A stretch of 64,000 bases of DNA from Zhongshania sp. R06B22 (GTDB lineage: Bacteria > Pseudomonadota > Gammaproteobacteria > Pseudomonadales > Spongiibacteraceae): positions 3,038,001 through 3,102,000 of the forward strand of contig NZ_JBFRYB010000001.1 in NCBI RefSeq assembly GCF_040892595.1. Direction: 5' to 3'. Each line of letters starts with the position of its first letter. The stretch's first letter is position 1. The translations under genes and the position numbers were made by a program. A model generated the notes under the pieces. The model was not told the origin of the DNA and made no database searches. It saw only the letters and a program-made list of their open reading frames with translations. This document shows, piece after piece, positions 53,936-63,070 of the stretch.

Positions 53936-56296
53936 TCACAAATGATAAGTAAATTCTGCAAACACTCGTCTGCCCGGAGCCATTACTCCAGCATGAGAGC
54001 CCGGTTGTATCGGCACATCATTACCACCCAATAGTATCGTTTTATCAGTTGCATTTTTAACACTGACAGTAAACTCCCAGTCTCCATCCAAACCGGCAAG
54101 CTTTAAGCCACCACCGACTTCGGTATGGCCACTCATAGAGGCTACCGGATCCAAATCCACGGTAGTATAAAGGTGAGAGCGGTAGGTCATTGTTATACCC
54201 ACACCTATGTCCACCGGAATACTCTCTCCTAGCAATGGAATCATGCGGCTCAAACTGACCAAGGGTGCAAAACTTACCTCCCATTCCGGTGCCCGCGACA
54301 ACTCCCGGCCACTCAAGTCACAGACGTCGCCAGACTCTGATTCTGTGGTAAACGGGCATTGAGCAGCGGGGTATTCGTCATAACGGGCATGTAGGTAGGC
54401 TATGGAAGCACCCAAGACCAACCAGGAATTAGGGATAAGCTGGCCATCAAGTTCAGCGCCATAGCTAGTAGCCGTCGCAGCATTACCTACCGAGAAGTTT
54501 ATGCCGTCGAATAAACTAACCTGTAAATCGTCGAACTCGGTGTAAAACAAACCAATGTTAAGCGTCGCCGCGCCGTCGTAAAACCGGGTTTTCACACCGG
54601 TCTCAAGCGTGCTTGCTTGCTCCGGTTCAAAGGTGAAATTATCCTTGGTCACGGCCTGCTCGTTGTAGCCACCCGCTTTAAATGCTGTGGCATAGGTGCC
54701 GTAAAAAGTAATTTCATCGCTCAAATTGTAGCGCACGCTCAACTTTGGCGAGACATCATCTTCGGTGCGATCCCCGCGCTCATCGTAGCCTTCCTCACCA
54801 AGAAAAATATTAAACATAATGTCTGATAATGCATCCGGATGCGCTAAAATGCCCTGAGCTACCTTTCTTTCTTTAGACACGCGCAAGCCAGCAATCAGCG
54901 CCAGCTTATCCGTCACATTCCAAGTAGCCTGACCAAACAGAGCAAGCGAGCGGGTATTTTGATCAAAGAAGCGGTCATTATTCTGCGATGCAGCGGCTGC
55001 ATTATTCAGCCCGAGCAGATTTGCCAGCCGGCCCACGGGACTAACTCCTCCGGTACGGGCCGCTTCCACAATTTCCAGTGCCTTCGAGGTATTCAAGAAA
55101 AGTCGAGAATTACCGATAATATCGGCATCAAACAGATAGGCCCCAGCAACCCACTCCAACCATTCCCCCTGTGGCGACGCCACACGAAATTCAGCCGAGC
55201 TCTGCGCATAGTAGTCATCTATGTCCAAGCTAATCGCATCTATGGGACCCATATCAGCATCAAACATTTGATCGCGATTAAAAAAAGAATGGCCAATAAT
55301 CGCCGTCAGTAAATAATCGCCCAAATTATAATCGAACTGCAATGAATAACTGTTGCCAATGCGGTTCGTGTCTTCGCGCTGATTGATAGATCCTTGATGA
55401 TCACTATTATCCGCCTCTATCTGCGGATCGTAACGGCCGAAAACATCTAGGGTGTAGTCTTCCGCCTTAATCAGTTGTAGACCGAGGCCATTGCCGTAGA
55501 CCTTGGCGCGGGTCGCTGAAAAATTAATATCGAGACCTTCTACCCAGTTAGGCGCATGCAATTTGAGTCTGCTAATCCTTATATCCCTAGCTGTCTCGAA
55601 CTCATCCACATTCTGCCGATGGGGGTTATCTGCCGGGTCAAGATCAAAGACTGAATTTCGCACACTGCCGTCCTTCTTGTCTTGATCATGACTTACGCGG
55701 AAATTCAAAATACCGTCAATCAAAGGGCCGGCTAGCGCGAAACGGGCGCGCTCTCTATTTAGGTCACCACCCTGCACTGCTAGCTTGCCAGTAAATTCAT
55801 CTGTGGCTTGCCCGGTGGTGATATTAAGGGCACCTGCGATGGCGTTTTTGCCAAACAATGTACCCTGCGGCCCACGCAGGACTTCCACCTGCTTAACATC
55901 GGCCAAGGCCTCAAGCAGGTAATCCTGCCTTCCGTAATAAATGCCGTCGATTGCTAGCGATACCGAACGCTCAAAACCTTTATTGTTGCCCGAGCCTAGA
56001 CCGCGCATCGTCACAGCACCAAAGGATGGACTCGCAGTAATAACTAAATTCGGAGCGAGCTGCGAGAGCTCATTGACGTCGGTGATGCCTTGCTCGTCAA
56101 GAAACTGTTCGCTCATAACGGTGATTGAAATTGGCACATCACGGATGTTCTCGCTACGTTTTTGAGCGGTGACCACTACCTCTTCTAAGCGCGAAGATTG
56201 TGAGTCAGTCTGGCTCACTCCGGACTGCGCCAATGCCAGCGTGGAGTGTATTAAAACTACGCCGACGGTTACTGCCGCACACTTATTGATTCGCAT
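53936..56296 (-). CDS. TonB-dependent receptor in operon with BVMO
   Basis: A 786-residue outer-membrane transporter: signal peptide (residues 1-23), TonB box EEVVVTAQ, plug with VEVLRGPQGTLFGKNAIAGA, then the barrel. It resembles the receptor at 41806-44358 across the plug (GSGxNxGFExSV). The C-terminus is EFTYHL, lacking the terminal aromatic residue usual for outer-membrane barrels. GAGAA precedes the ATG. Together with the BVMO gene 7 bp downstream it probably imports a large hydrophobic ligand. It lies just outside the region carrying the shared GGATAAT operator. Confidence 0.9.
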   Translation of the reverse strand: MRINKCAAVTVGVVLIHSTLALAQSGVSQTDSQSSRLEEVVVTAQKRSENIRDVPISITVMSEQFLDEQGITDVNELSQLAPNLVITASPSFGAVTMRGLGSGNNKGFERSVSLAIDGIYYGRQDYLLEALADVKQVEVLRGPQGTLFGKNAIAGALNITTGQATDEFTGKLAVQGGDLNRERARFALAGPLIDGILNFRVSHDQDKKDGSVRNSVFDLDPADNPHRQNVDEFETARDIRISRLKLHAPNWVEGLDINFSATRAKVYGNGLGLQLIKAEDYTLDVFGRYDPQIEADNSDHQGSINQREDTNRIGNSYSLQFDYNLGDYLLTAIIGHSFFNRDQMFDADMGPIDAISLDIDDYYAQSSAEFRVASPQGEWLEWVAGAYLFDADIIGNSRLFLNTSKALEIVEAARTGGVSPVGRLANLLGLNNAAAASQNNDRFFDQNTRSLALFGQATWNVTDKLALIAGLRVSKERKVAQGILAHPDALSDIMFNIFLGEEGYDERGDRTEDDVSPKLSVRYNLSDEITFYGTYATAFKAGGYNEQAVTKDNFTFEPEQASTLETGVKTRFYDGAATLNIGLFYTEFDDLQVSLFDGINFSVGNAATATSYGAELDGQLIPNSWLVLGASIAYLHARYDEYPAAQCPFTTESESGDVCDLSGRELSRAPEWEVSFAPLVSLSRMIPLLGESIPVDIGVGITMTYRSHLYTTVDLDPVASMSGHTEVGGGLKLAGLDGDWEFTVSVKNATDKTILLGGNDVPIQPGSHAGVMAPGRRVFAEFTYHL

Positions 56297-56475
56297 ATTT
56301 TTCTCGCATTATTATTTTATTGTTTTATATATACCGCTCACTCCACTCCCACGCTTACTCTCGGTGGCGAGCCCAAACAGCCACCACCTTTGAGTGATTA
56401 GAATATCGCAGAGAGTGTCGCCTGAGCCTCTGAGCCTCTGTCCACTGAGGACTCTAAGTCTATCTAAAAAGGCGT

Positions 56476-57351
56476 TTAAACAGTGTCCGCTGGCCGCAAG
56501 TACTGACCAACTTCTTCTAGCACGCTTGTTGTATCTAAATCCCGATGGTATTTAGAAGGATGGAATCCGGGCAGAAAAAACGTTAGCCAGTCGGGCATAA
56601 TCCTAAACAACATAGCCTGAGGGGGTAAAAACAGATAACTGAAACCACTTTTCCAGGTCGACAAGCGCTTGGTGTTGCCTTTCTTACGAAGGAAGATATA
56701 GGTAATTCTGAGACTGCTAAACAAGAACATCAGGCTGGTAGTGAGCATAACTAAGCGCAACACTAAGCCGCTGCCCCCGGTCGCTTTGTAGACGTCAAAA
56801 GCCACCGCGCGGTGCTCAATTTCTTCCACCGCATGCCACTGATATAAGGATCGAATAGCTGGATCCAGACCATTGAACATCACCTCGGGTTTCTTCAACA
56901 CTTGATTGGCCAATACCGCGGTAAAATGCTCGAGGCATACCGTGACAGCTAGGTTGTAGCGCCGCCACGCCGCACTCTTTTTCCCAGCTTCTGTTCTCGC
57001 TCTTAGCATCTTGCCAACGAAACTCTCCACCTCATCCATAGGATAGCCGAAGCGCTTGGGCGACTCGTTCAACTTCATATGGACCAAGGAATGTTGTGCC
57101 TCTTGGGCACAGAACTGCTGGATCTCCTCATGCAGTTTTGGATCGCTAATCTCGTCCCGATACGCCAGTACCGAGCGCAAAAAGTAACGCTCGCCCTCTG
57201 GAAACGTAATCGACATAGCATTCATGAAGTGCGTTTTGAAGGGATCGTTATCAAAGTAGTATTCACCCACCTGCGAGGTATCGGGTTCAAACTTACGCAC
57301 CTCGATGAGGTTATCGGTAAAGGATTGTTGCGACGCGGCTAATGTACTCAT
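56476..57351 (-). CDS. PF10118-type metal-dependent hydrolase (ferritin-like)
   Basis: A 291-residue protein of the predicted metal-dependent hydrolase family PF10118. Metal-ligand candidates recur in ferritin-like order: FPEGERYF, EAQHSLVHMK, VCLEHFTAVL and VEEIEHRAVAFDVY, which would form a di-iron four-helix core. A hydrophobic helix follows near residue 195. Activity is not established; a di-iron oxygenase or desaturase role is possible. GGAGG lies before the ATG. The palindrome at 57377-57393 ends 25 bases upstream of the start codon, so it is probably controlled through it. Confidence 0.85.
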   Translation of the reverse strand: MSTLAASQQSFTDNLIEVRKFEPDTSQVGEYYFDNDPFKTHFMNAMSITFPEGERYFLRSVLAYRDEISDPKLHEEIQQFCAQEAQHSLVHMKLNESPKRFGYPMDEVESFVGKMLRARTEAGKKSAAWRRYNLAVTVCLEHFTAVLANQVLKKPEVMFNGLDPAIRSLYQWHAVEEIEHRAVAFDVYKATGGSGLVLRLVMLTTSLMFLFSSLRITYIFLRKKGNTKRLSTWKSGFSYLFLPPQAMLFRIMPDWLTFFLPGFHPSKYHRDLDTTSVLEEVGQYLRPADTV

Positions 57352-57376
57352 GGTACTTATTCCTCCATTACTATGC

Positions 57377-57393
57377 GGATAATATAATTATCC
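57377..57393. promoter_or_regulatory. GGATAAT-N3-ATTATCC operator, copy 1
   Basis: Perfect 7-base arms with centre ATA, 25 bases upstream of the PF10118 ATG. The same dyad occurs at 58029-58045 and 62050-62066. Confidence 0.75.
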
Positions 57394-57456
57394 ATTATAA
57401 TGATGTCAACAGTCGCCCCATAAAATCGGTGCTTCAGCCACCTGCAATACCTCTTT

Positions 57457-57915
57457 TCAACCGTAAGCTGTCATCACATTCGCCACAAATTGCGACACCA
57501 TCGCATCAAACTGCTTGCGGATCACCGGCTTGGCTGGCACGTGCAGCAGGCGCGGCACCTTGAATCCTTTTAGAACGCCCTCAACCTCCAGTGCGCAGTG
57601 AGTCCCTTTATCGTCCTCGGTAGTGGTAAAAAGCCCTGATAAAGTGGCATTGCCAACCCCCCTCAACGCCGCAAAGCGAATTAGGCCGCTGCCTTCATCT
57701 ACACTGAATTCCGTTGCAAACAACAGGTCATGATGAATACCGCCGATGCCCATACGCTCGAATTCCCACCGATACCGTTGCGAGTCCAGCTCGACCAAAG
57801 GTTTAAGTTTTGGGAAGTGGCTAAGGGTTACAGGTATATCGGCAAGGTGCCCAAAGAAGTCATCCACACTCTTGGTCGTGTGGCCGATGGTTTTATACTT
57901 GATCTTTACATCCAC
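57457..57915 (-). CDS. SRPBCC-fold (CoxG/START-like) protein
   Basis: A 152-residue protein with the helix-grip fold pattern of the SRPBCC superfamily: DVKIKYKTIGHTTKSVDDFFGHLADI at the start, GVGNATLSGLFTTTEDDKGTHCALEVEG in the middle, and a long C-terminal helix KPVIRKQFDAMVSQFVANVM. Such proteins bind hydrophobic ligands in a central cavity. The start is uncertain: the frame is open to 58026 (TTG), but GTG 57915 gives the family's normal start. It is divergent from the sulfatase, with copy 2 of the operator between them, and upstream of the PF10118 gene. Confidence 0.75.
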   Translation of the reverse strand: MDVKIKYKTIGHTTKSVDDFFGHLADIPVTLSHFPKLKPLVELDSQRYRWEFERMGIGGIHHDLLFATEFSVDEGSGLIRFAALRGVGNATLSGLFTTTEDDKGTHCALEVEGVLKGFKVPRLLHVPAKPVIRKQFDAMVSQFVANVMTAYG

Positions 57916-58028
57916 AATTTGGTTTCCAATATCGTCAATTAAATTAGGGCTTACTAAAACTAGCGCCGCTAGTAAATCGCAGACTACGATTGACCACCCC
58001 CGGCAATAGTGATTGAATAATAGCAATC

Positions 58029-58045
58029 AGATAATAATATTATCC
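58029..58045. promoter_or_regulatory. GGATAAT-N3-ATTATCC operator, copy 2
   Basis: AGATAAT-AAT-ATTATCC, one mismatch from the perfect dyad, 25 bases upstream of the sulfatase ATG (58071) and about 113 bases from the SRPBCC start, so it can serve both directions. Confidence 0.72.
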
Positions 58046-58070
58046 ACTAAATTCGACAAAGACTACGCTT

Positions 58071-59723
58071 ATGATCCGCCGATTATTAATACCCACAATC
58101 CTACTGATACTACTGGCGGTCACCGCCGCCATAAACGCTGAACGTATCGTTTTGACGGTAGCGGGCTATCTCGCTAAATCTCGCACCGACGTCGGACCAA
58201 ACCAAAGTATTAGCTGGGAGTCAGCGCCCACACCGGCCGCTGACACTAGCAAACCTCAGGCTCCCAATATTGTATTGATTCTAGCCGATGATATGGGCTG
58301 GAACGATGTGAGTTTTTACGGCGGTGATAGCACGGTTACAACCCCTAACCTAGATGCCATAGCTGCGCAGGGCGTCACACTAACACGAGGCTACGCAGGC
58401 AATGCCACCTGCGCGCCCAGTCGCGCAGCACTGATGACCGGGCGCTATCCCACGCGCTTTGGCTTTGAATTCACGCCCACGCCACCAGGCATGATGCAGC
58501 TTGCCAAACTGGCAAGTTTGGCTGGCATCGACAACGGTAAAATGCGGCCACGACTTATCTATCCCGAGGCAGAAAGTGTTGACTACAGCGATATGGGTAT
58601 GCCGGGCTCCGAACTGACTGTGGCGGAATTGCTCCAAAGCAGGGGCTACCACACCGTGCATATCGGTAAATGGCATCTGGGCCGCGGCCCCGGCATGATG
58701 CCGCAGGATCAGGGCTTTGATGAGTCACTACTCATGGCCAGCGGTCTATACTTGCCGGAAGACCACCCCGACGTGGTCAATGCCAAACAAGACTTTGACC
58801 AGATCGATCAGTTTCTGTGGGCCGCAATGCAGTACGCCGTCTCCTTCAACGGCCAGCCGGCGATGGAACCGCGCGGCTATCTGACTGATTACTTTAGCGA
58901 CAGCGCGGTACAGGTCATTGCGGCCAACCGCGATCGTCCGTTCTTTTTGTACCTCGCCCATTGGGCACCCCACACTCCCCTGCAAGCCACCAAAGCCGAC
59001 TACGCCGCCGTAGCGCATCTAGAGACCCACCGAGAGCGAGTTTACGCAGCTATGATTCTGGCCCTAGACCGCGGCGTGGGCAGAGTCATGGCAGCATTAA
59101 AGGCCAATGGTTTGGATGACAATACCTTGGTGATCTTTTCTTCCGATAACGGTGGCGCCGACTATATCGGCCTACCCAATATTAACGCCCCACTGCGGGG
59201 CTGGAAGCAAACGCTGTTTGAAGGCGGTATTCGGGTACCGTTTTTGGCACGCTGGCCGGGACGCATACCAGCGGGTAGCGTATTTGATCAGCCAGTACAC
59301 CATTTCGATGTGTTCGCTACGGCCGCCGAGGCTGCGGGCGCCGCGCTGCCCACCGACAGAACAATTGACGGCGTCAATCTGCTTCCCTTTCTCAGTGGTC
59401 AGCGATCTGATGCGCCCCATAAAGCCTTGTTTTGGCGCAGTGGCGCATCACAAACGGCGATGGTAGATGGCTGGAAGCTAAATATCAGCGACCCACCAGG
59501 CAAGGCTTGGCTTTTCGATATGGGCAATGATCCAACAGAAAGAAATAACCTCGCCGAACAACACCCGGACAAGGTAAAGGAATTAATGGCAGCACTGCGG
59601 GCGCACAATGCCGAGCAAGCGCCTCCGGCCTGGGAAGCACTGATAGCCAACCCCGTTAATATTGATAAGGATCTTAGTCAGCCAGACGACGAAGACGACG
59701 AATATGTGTACTGGTCAAATTGA
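58071..59723 (+). CDS. Sulfatase with canonical CAPSR motif, membrane anchored
   Basis: A 550-residue arylsulfatase-family enzyme. A signal anchor (residues 4-22) precedes GPNQSISWE, metal-binding ILADDMG (Asp73, Asp74), the formylglycine motif CAPSR (Cys114-Arg118) followed by TGRYPTRFGFEFTP, GKWHLG and SSDNGGADYIG. All expected catalytic residues are present. It is a paralogue of the sulfatase at 2998-4671. It needs a formylglycine-generating enzyme, not in the window. The 25-base distance to a GGATAAT dyad indicates regulated expression. It is convergent with the MerR-type regulator gene (30 bp apart). Confidence 0.92.
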   Translation: MIRRLLIPTILLILLAVTAAINAERIVLTVAGYLAKSRTDVGPNQSISWESAPTPAADTSKPQAPNIVLILADDMGWNDVSFYGGDSTVTTPNLDAIAAQGVTLTRGYAGNATCAPSRAALMTGRYPTRFGFEFTPTPPGMMQLAKLASLAGIDNGKMRPRLIYPEAESVDYSDMGMPGSELTVAELLQSRGYHTVHIGKWHLGRGPGMMPQDQGFDESLLMASGLYLPEDHPDVVNAKQDFDQIDQFLWAAMQYAVSFNGQPAMEPRGYLTDYFSDSAVQVIAANRDRPFFLYLAHWAPHTPLQATKADYAAVAHLETHRERVYAAMILALDRGVGRVMAALKANGLDDNTLVIFSSDNGGADYIGLPNINAPLRGWKQTLFEGGIRVPFLARWPGRIPAGSVFDQPVHHFDVFATAAEAAGAALPTDRTIDGVNLLPFLSGQRSDAPHKALFWRSGASQTAMVDGWKLNISDPPGKAWLFDMGNDPTERNNLAEQHPDKVKELMAALRAHNAEQAPPAWEALIANPVNIDKDLSQPDDEDDEYVYWSN

Positions 59724-59753
59724 CGCACCGGCGAGTTCGCCCTTTCGAGGGAT

Positions 59754-61235
59754 TTACTTAGCCAACCTCAGATAGGCGTACTCACCGAAATTAGACGCGG
59801 GATCTAGCAGCATGACTTTTTCATAATGCGGCCGAGCCTGCGGGGACTCACCGGTGGCATCAAGTAGCTTCGCCAAGTAATAGTGAGCATAGATTTGATA
59901 CATGGCGCGAACTGCCTCTGACGGCAATGACAATTCTGCGGCGCTTGCGCTGTCAACGATCCCCACTATTTCGCGCAGCGATTCCACCGCCTGCTGATCA
60001 GGTGGCAACCATTGTGAAAACATCACGCAAGCTCGGCCTCGCAGTAACTTCACATCTAATTCTTCCATCGCATTGCCAGCAGAGCATTCGCTCATTGCAC
60101 GCTGATAAAGCAACAATGCTTCACCCATTGTTTTCGAGGCATCTGATATTGCACCGAGTTCCGCGCCCTGCAAAAGCAAATACAACAGCCTTGCGGTGAA
60201 AAACCAAATCGAGTTTTCATTGGCACTGTTAAGATGCTTTAAGCACTCTCCCGCGTCAGCCATGCGCTTTTGCATCATAAAAGCGACACATTTAATTGCC
60301 CAAAAATGTTGTGGGTCATTACCAGCGGCCAAACTAGCGTCGCAAAGCTGCACCGCGTGCTCGAAGTCCGCAAGCATCACCGCGGCGGCGGCATATTCCT
60401 GCGCGCGATCACTGCCAGCCCCACTCTCGCGAATACTGCGCTGCCAGTTTGCAATATCACTACCCACCCCAAAACGCTTGTAAAAGACCGCACTGGGAAT
60501 ATAAATAGCCTCTACGCTGTGCACCATATCCCGCTCGGTGTCATCAAGAATCTGCTGATACTTATGGCGTAAAATCTGGGTCTTGTCGGTAATAAGCCAG
60601 CGATTGAAAAGCTGATCAGCCTCTTCGTGATTTACAATACCCTTGCTAAAATCGCCAGTCACAGGCAAGGTTTTAATCAGCGAGTTGATCTGCAATTCTG
60701 CCAGCGCAACCAGTGACTTGTGAGCCTCAGAAAACAAACTCAAAGACAGCCCCATCTCACGGGCGTTCCATAACAGACTGACAATATTCTCGTCGTCAGC
60801 AGACATCTCTTCATCATCGCTAAGCAAGCCATATTGGCGAAGCTCAGCAATGAATTGATCACTAAACTTTAAGCCCCGTTGACTAGGGCTCTGACCGATC
60901 TTCAGGGGATTAATGGTGCCCCCGTGCTGCCGACTAAACTTGCCAGAGAGCAGCTGTATCTCTAAACGCCGAGGGTCGTAGTCTTGCTCAGCTATAATTT
61001 CCGCTATCTGGGTTAAAGACAGCCTCGTTTGTTTTTGAAAACGCTGAATCACGGCAATCAACTGTACATGCTGATCTGAGTAAAGCGCCAGGTTAGGGCG
61101 TGGCTTGATAGCAGGGGGCAATAAATTATCGCGCAGATAGTACTTGATCATCTCCCGAGTGGCACCAGACTTCTCTACCAGCTCAGAAATACGATAGTGC
61201 CCGGATGCGCCGCTAAGCTCTGCGCGTTTAACCAT
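59754..61235 (-). CDS. MerR-type regulator with long TPR-like C-terminus
   Basis: A 493-residue protein with an N-terminal MerR helix-turn-helix (YRISELVEKSGATREMIKYYLRDNLLPPAIKP, then the wing and LSLTQIAEIIAE) and about 350 further residues that are mostly helical and Ala/Leu-rich with TPR-like periodicity. The last part, SLPSEAVRAMYQIYAHYYLAKLLDATGES, looks like a TPR. MerR proteins with ligand domains this long are unusual. AAGGG lies 6 bases before the ATG. It follows the START gene by 33 bp, downstream of operator copy 3. It may be the regulator or be controlled by the dyad; MerR sites are usually similar spaced palindromes. Confidence 0.82.
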   Translation of the reverse strand: MVKRAELSGASGHYRISELVEKSGATREMIKYYLRDNLLPPAIKPRPNLALYSDQHVQLIAVIQRFQKQTRLSLTQIAEIIAEQDYDPRRLEIQLLSGKFSRQHGGTINPLKIGQSPSQRGLKFSDQFIAELRQYGLLSDDEEMSADDENIVSLLWNAREMGLSLSLFSEAHKSLVALAELQINSLIKTLPVTGDFSKGIVNHEEADQLFNRWLITDKTQILRHKYQQILDDTERDMVHSVEAIYIPSAVFYKRFGVGSDIANWQRSIRESGAGSDRAQEYAAAAVMLADFEHAVQLCDASLAAGNDPQHFWAIKCVAFMMQKRMADAGECLKHLNSANENSIWFFTARLLYLLLQGAELGAISDASKTMGEALLLYQRAMSECSAGNAMEELDVKLLRGRACVMFSQWLPPDQQAVESLREIVGIVDSASAAELSLPSEAVRAMYQIYAHYYLAKLLDATGESPQARPHYEKVMLLDPASNFGEYAYLRLAK

Positions 61236-61268
61236 GATGTTCCCTTGATCGAATGAGTGCCGGCCCCA

Positions 61269-61964
61269 CTAAGACTCAACAAAGCGCTTGAGCGCCGACA
61301 TTTCTTTTGCGGTAGACGAGATCACTTGTGAATTAAATAAACTCGCCGGTACCCCGCCATTTAAATTAGTGTGATTCATATAGGTCACCTCGGTCAGGTC
61401 TTCTTTAAGGCGACGAAAAACATAGCGGATATTGGCATCAGCACGGACATGATCCTGAAGCGGGTAATGCGATGCATCGGAGAGAATATCAAGGATGACC
61501 ACACCGCGCTCGCCGTCGATCGTCAATTGGCTGCGCGCAACTATATCACGGTCAGACAAAGGCCAAGGCATATCGAGTACGCTGTATACATAGCTCGACA
61601 GCTCTGTCGGCTTGCTCAACACCCGAGATGTCTTGCACATTTGGCGCCAGGGACTACAACCATTTTTTTGCGCATGTTTGCCATCAAAAGCCCCGACAAC
61701 CGACTCAACATCAGACTTGATCAAGGTAATAGCTTTAATCGCAAAGTAAGGTGAACCCTCAACTTTACTGCTGTAAACCTGAGTTCCATCTTGCGTAGCG
61801 GCCAAGAGCCACGGCCGCGCCGCCGCAAATAACGTTGACGCATGAGCGTCAGGGGCAGCATCCGGCACCGCTTCCGCCAGAGCATTCAAACTGACCGACA
61901 AAATAACCGCCAACACTACCCGGAACCAAGCCCGCGCAAAGTTATTTACACCGAAACCAAACAC
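61269..61964 (-). CDS. START-domain lipid-binding protein, exported
   Basis: A 231-residue protein with a signal peptide (residues 6-30) and a START/helix-grip domain: DGTQVYSSKVEGSPYFAIKAITLI, CSPWRQMCKTSRVL, YSVLDMPWPLSDRDIV, and a terminal helix. START domains carry sterols or phospholipids; bacterial exported members may shuttle hydrophobic substrates in the periplasm. I use GTG 61964, where GAGGG is 8 bases upstream; a GTG at 61979 lacks a site. Operator copy 3 lies 85 bases upstream. Operon with the MerR-type gene. Confidence 0.85.
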   Translation of the reverse strand: MFGFGVNNFARAWFRVVLAVILSVSLNALAEAVPDAAPDAHASTLFAAARPWLLAATQDGTQVYSSKVEGSPYFAIKAITLIKSDVESVVGAFDGKHAQKNGCSPWRQMCKTSRVLSKPTELSSYVYSVLDMPWPLSDRDIVARSQLTIDGERGVVILDILSDASHYPLQDHVRADANIRYVFRRLKEDLTEVTYMNHTNLNGGVPASLFNSQVISSTAKEMSALKRFVES

Positions 61965-62049
61965 GGCATTAACCCTCACCCTGTATGCTAATAAGACACG
62001 CTCACAAGCGAGCTATCATATTACAGCTAGCAGCAACCCCACAATCCTT

Positions 62050-62066
62050 GGATAATAGAATTATCC
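62050..62066. promoter_or_regulatory. GGATAAT-N3-ATTATCC operator, copy 3
   Basis: Perfect dyad GGATAAT-AGA-ATTATCC, 85 bases upstream of the START-protein start. It lies between the TetR gene's 3' end and the START gene, in the 297-bp gap, which contains no other element I can support. Confidence 0.75.
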
Positions 62067-62260
62067 GCCAAATATGGATATCACCTCACAAAGACGATAT
62101 ATGCCGTGTGTAGTTAGCAACACACTCATCTGCTTGCTACGGAAAATATAAATCACCTTTAAATGGCGATCACGGGAGTCTGGAATACACCGTTTCACCA
62201 GCGGCGAGATCTATTTCGGGTGCGCTTATACTGGTTTCTAAAGTTGGCTATATTTATTGC

Positions 62261-62893
62261 CTAACTCAGATAGCCAAGCAGTAACTGTAAAAGCGCCTCT
62301 CTAAACTCATGATCTTCCAATAACTCAGGCTGTTCCAGCAAGGCGTATTGGAGATTGCCCTGCAGGGTCTGCTCAATTAATTGGCCGCGAAAACGCGGGT
62401 TGCCCTTGCATTGATGTCTAGCCAACCAGGGCTCTAACCATTGCTGCCAAGACGGATTGTTCTGCGACTGGGTAAGCTCATCAACGCGACGATGAATATC
62501 AAAGCTGTGCTTATATTCACGGAAAAAGGCGGGATCAAGTTTAAGTAGCGCGAGTAATTGTTCGCACTCTAAATCAATAATGGTAGCGAGCGTGTCACTT
62601 ACGGAGAGATTTGCAAGGGTGTTAAGTTCCTTAAAACGCTTGCTGGTCTGCTCAGCTATATCCACGATAGCCTTGTCGTAAACATCGGCGAGAATAGCTT
62701 CCTTACTAGGAAAGTACTGGTATAGCGACGCGATATTAACCCCAGCAACATCGGCAATACGCTGGGTGGTCAGCTTGCCGGCACCCTCTTCATCTAGAAT
62801 TTTGAAACACGCTTCTTGAATCGCATGCACAGTAAACAGAGCGCGACTCTGCTTAGGTCGCTTGCGCGCTCGTGGTGGTTGCTTATCCGTCAT
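62261..62893 (-). CDS. TetR/AcrR-family transcriptional regulator
   Basis: A 210-residue TetR protein. The N-terminal HTH (KLTTQRIADVAGVNIASLYQYFPSKEAIL) at about residues 40-68 is textbook; the ligand domain is helical and unassigned. Start ATG 62893 (MTDKQPPRARKRPKQSR); GTG 62908 is an alternative, and neither has a convincing ribosome site. It is divergent from the sulfotransferase and lies just upstream of operator copy 3, making it the leading candidate to bind the GGATAAT dyads. No copy was found in its own promoter, which weakens autoregulation. Confidence 0.9.
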   Translation of the reverse strand: MTDKQPPRARKRPKQSRALFTVHAIQEACFKILDEEGAGKLTTQRIADVAGVNIASLYQYFPSKEAILADVYDKAIVDIAEQTSKRFKELNTLANLSVSDTLATIIDLECEQLLALLKLDPAFFREYKHSFDIHRRVDELTQSQNNPSWQQWLEPWLARHQCKGNPRFRGQLIEQTLQGNLQYALLEQPELLEDHEFREALLQLLLGYLS

Positions 62894-63070
62894 TACCTTA
62901 ACACTCACTTAAAAATGTAAGCAGGCCATTCACACGCCCACAACATCAAAAAAATATTATTATAATTCAGCTAGTTACATGAACTTTAGAAAAGTGAGAA
63001 TGCCAGTTGATAACAGCTTGCTCAAGCCTCTAGGCTGGAACCCAATTGTTAATACCGACGGACTTCTCTT

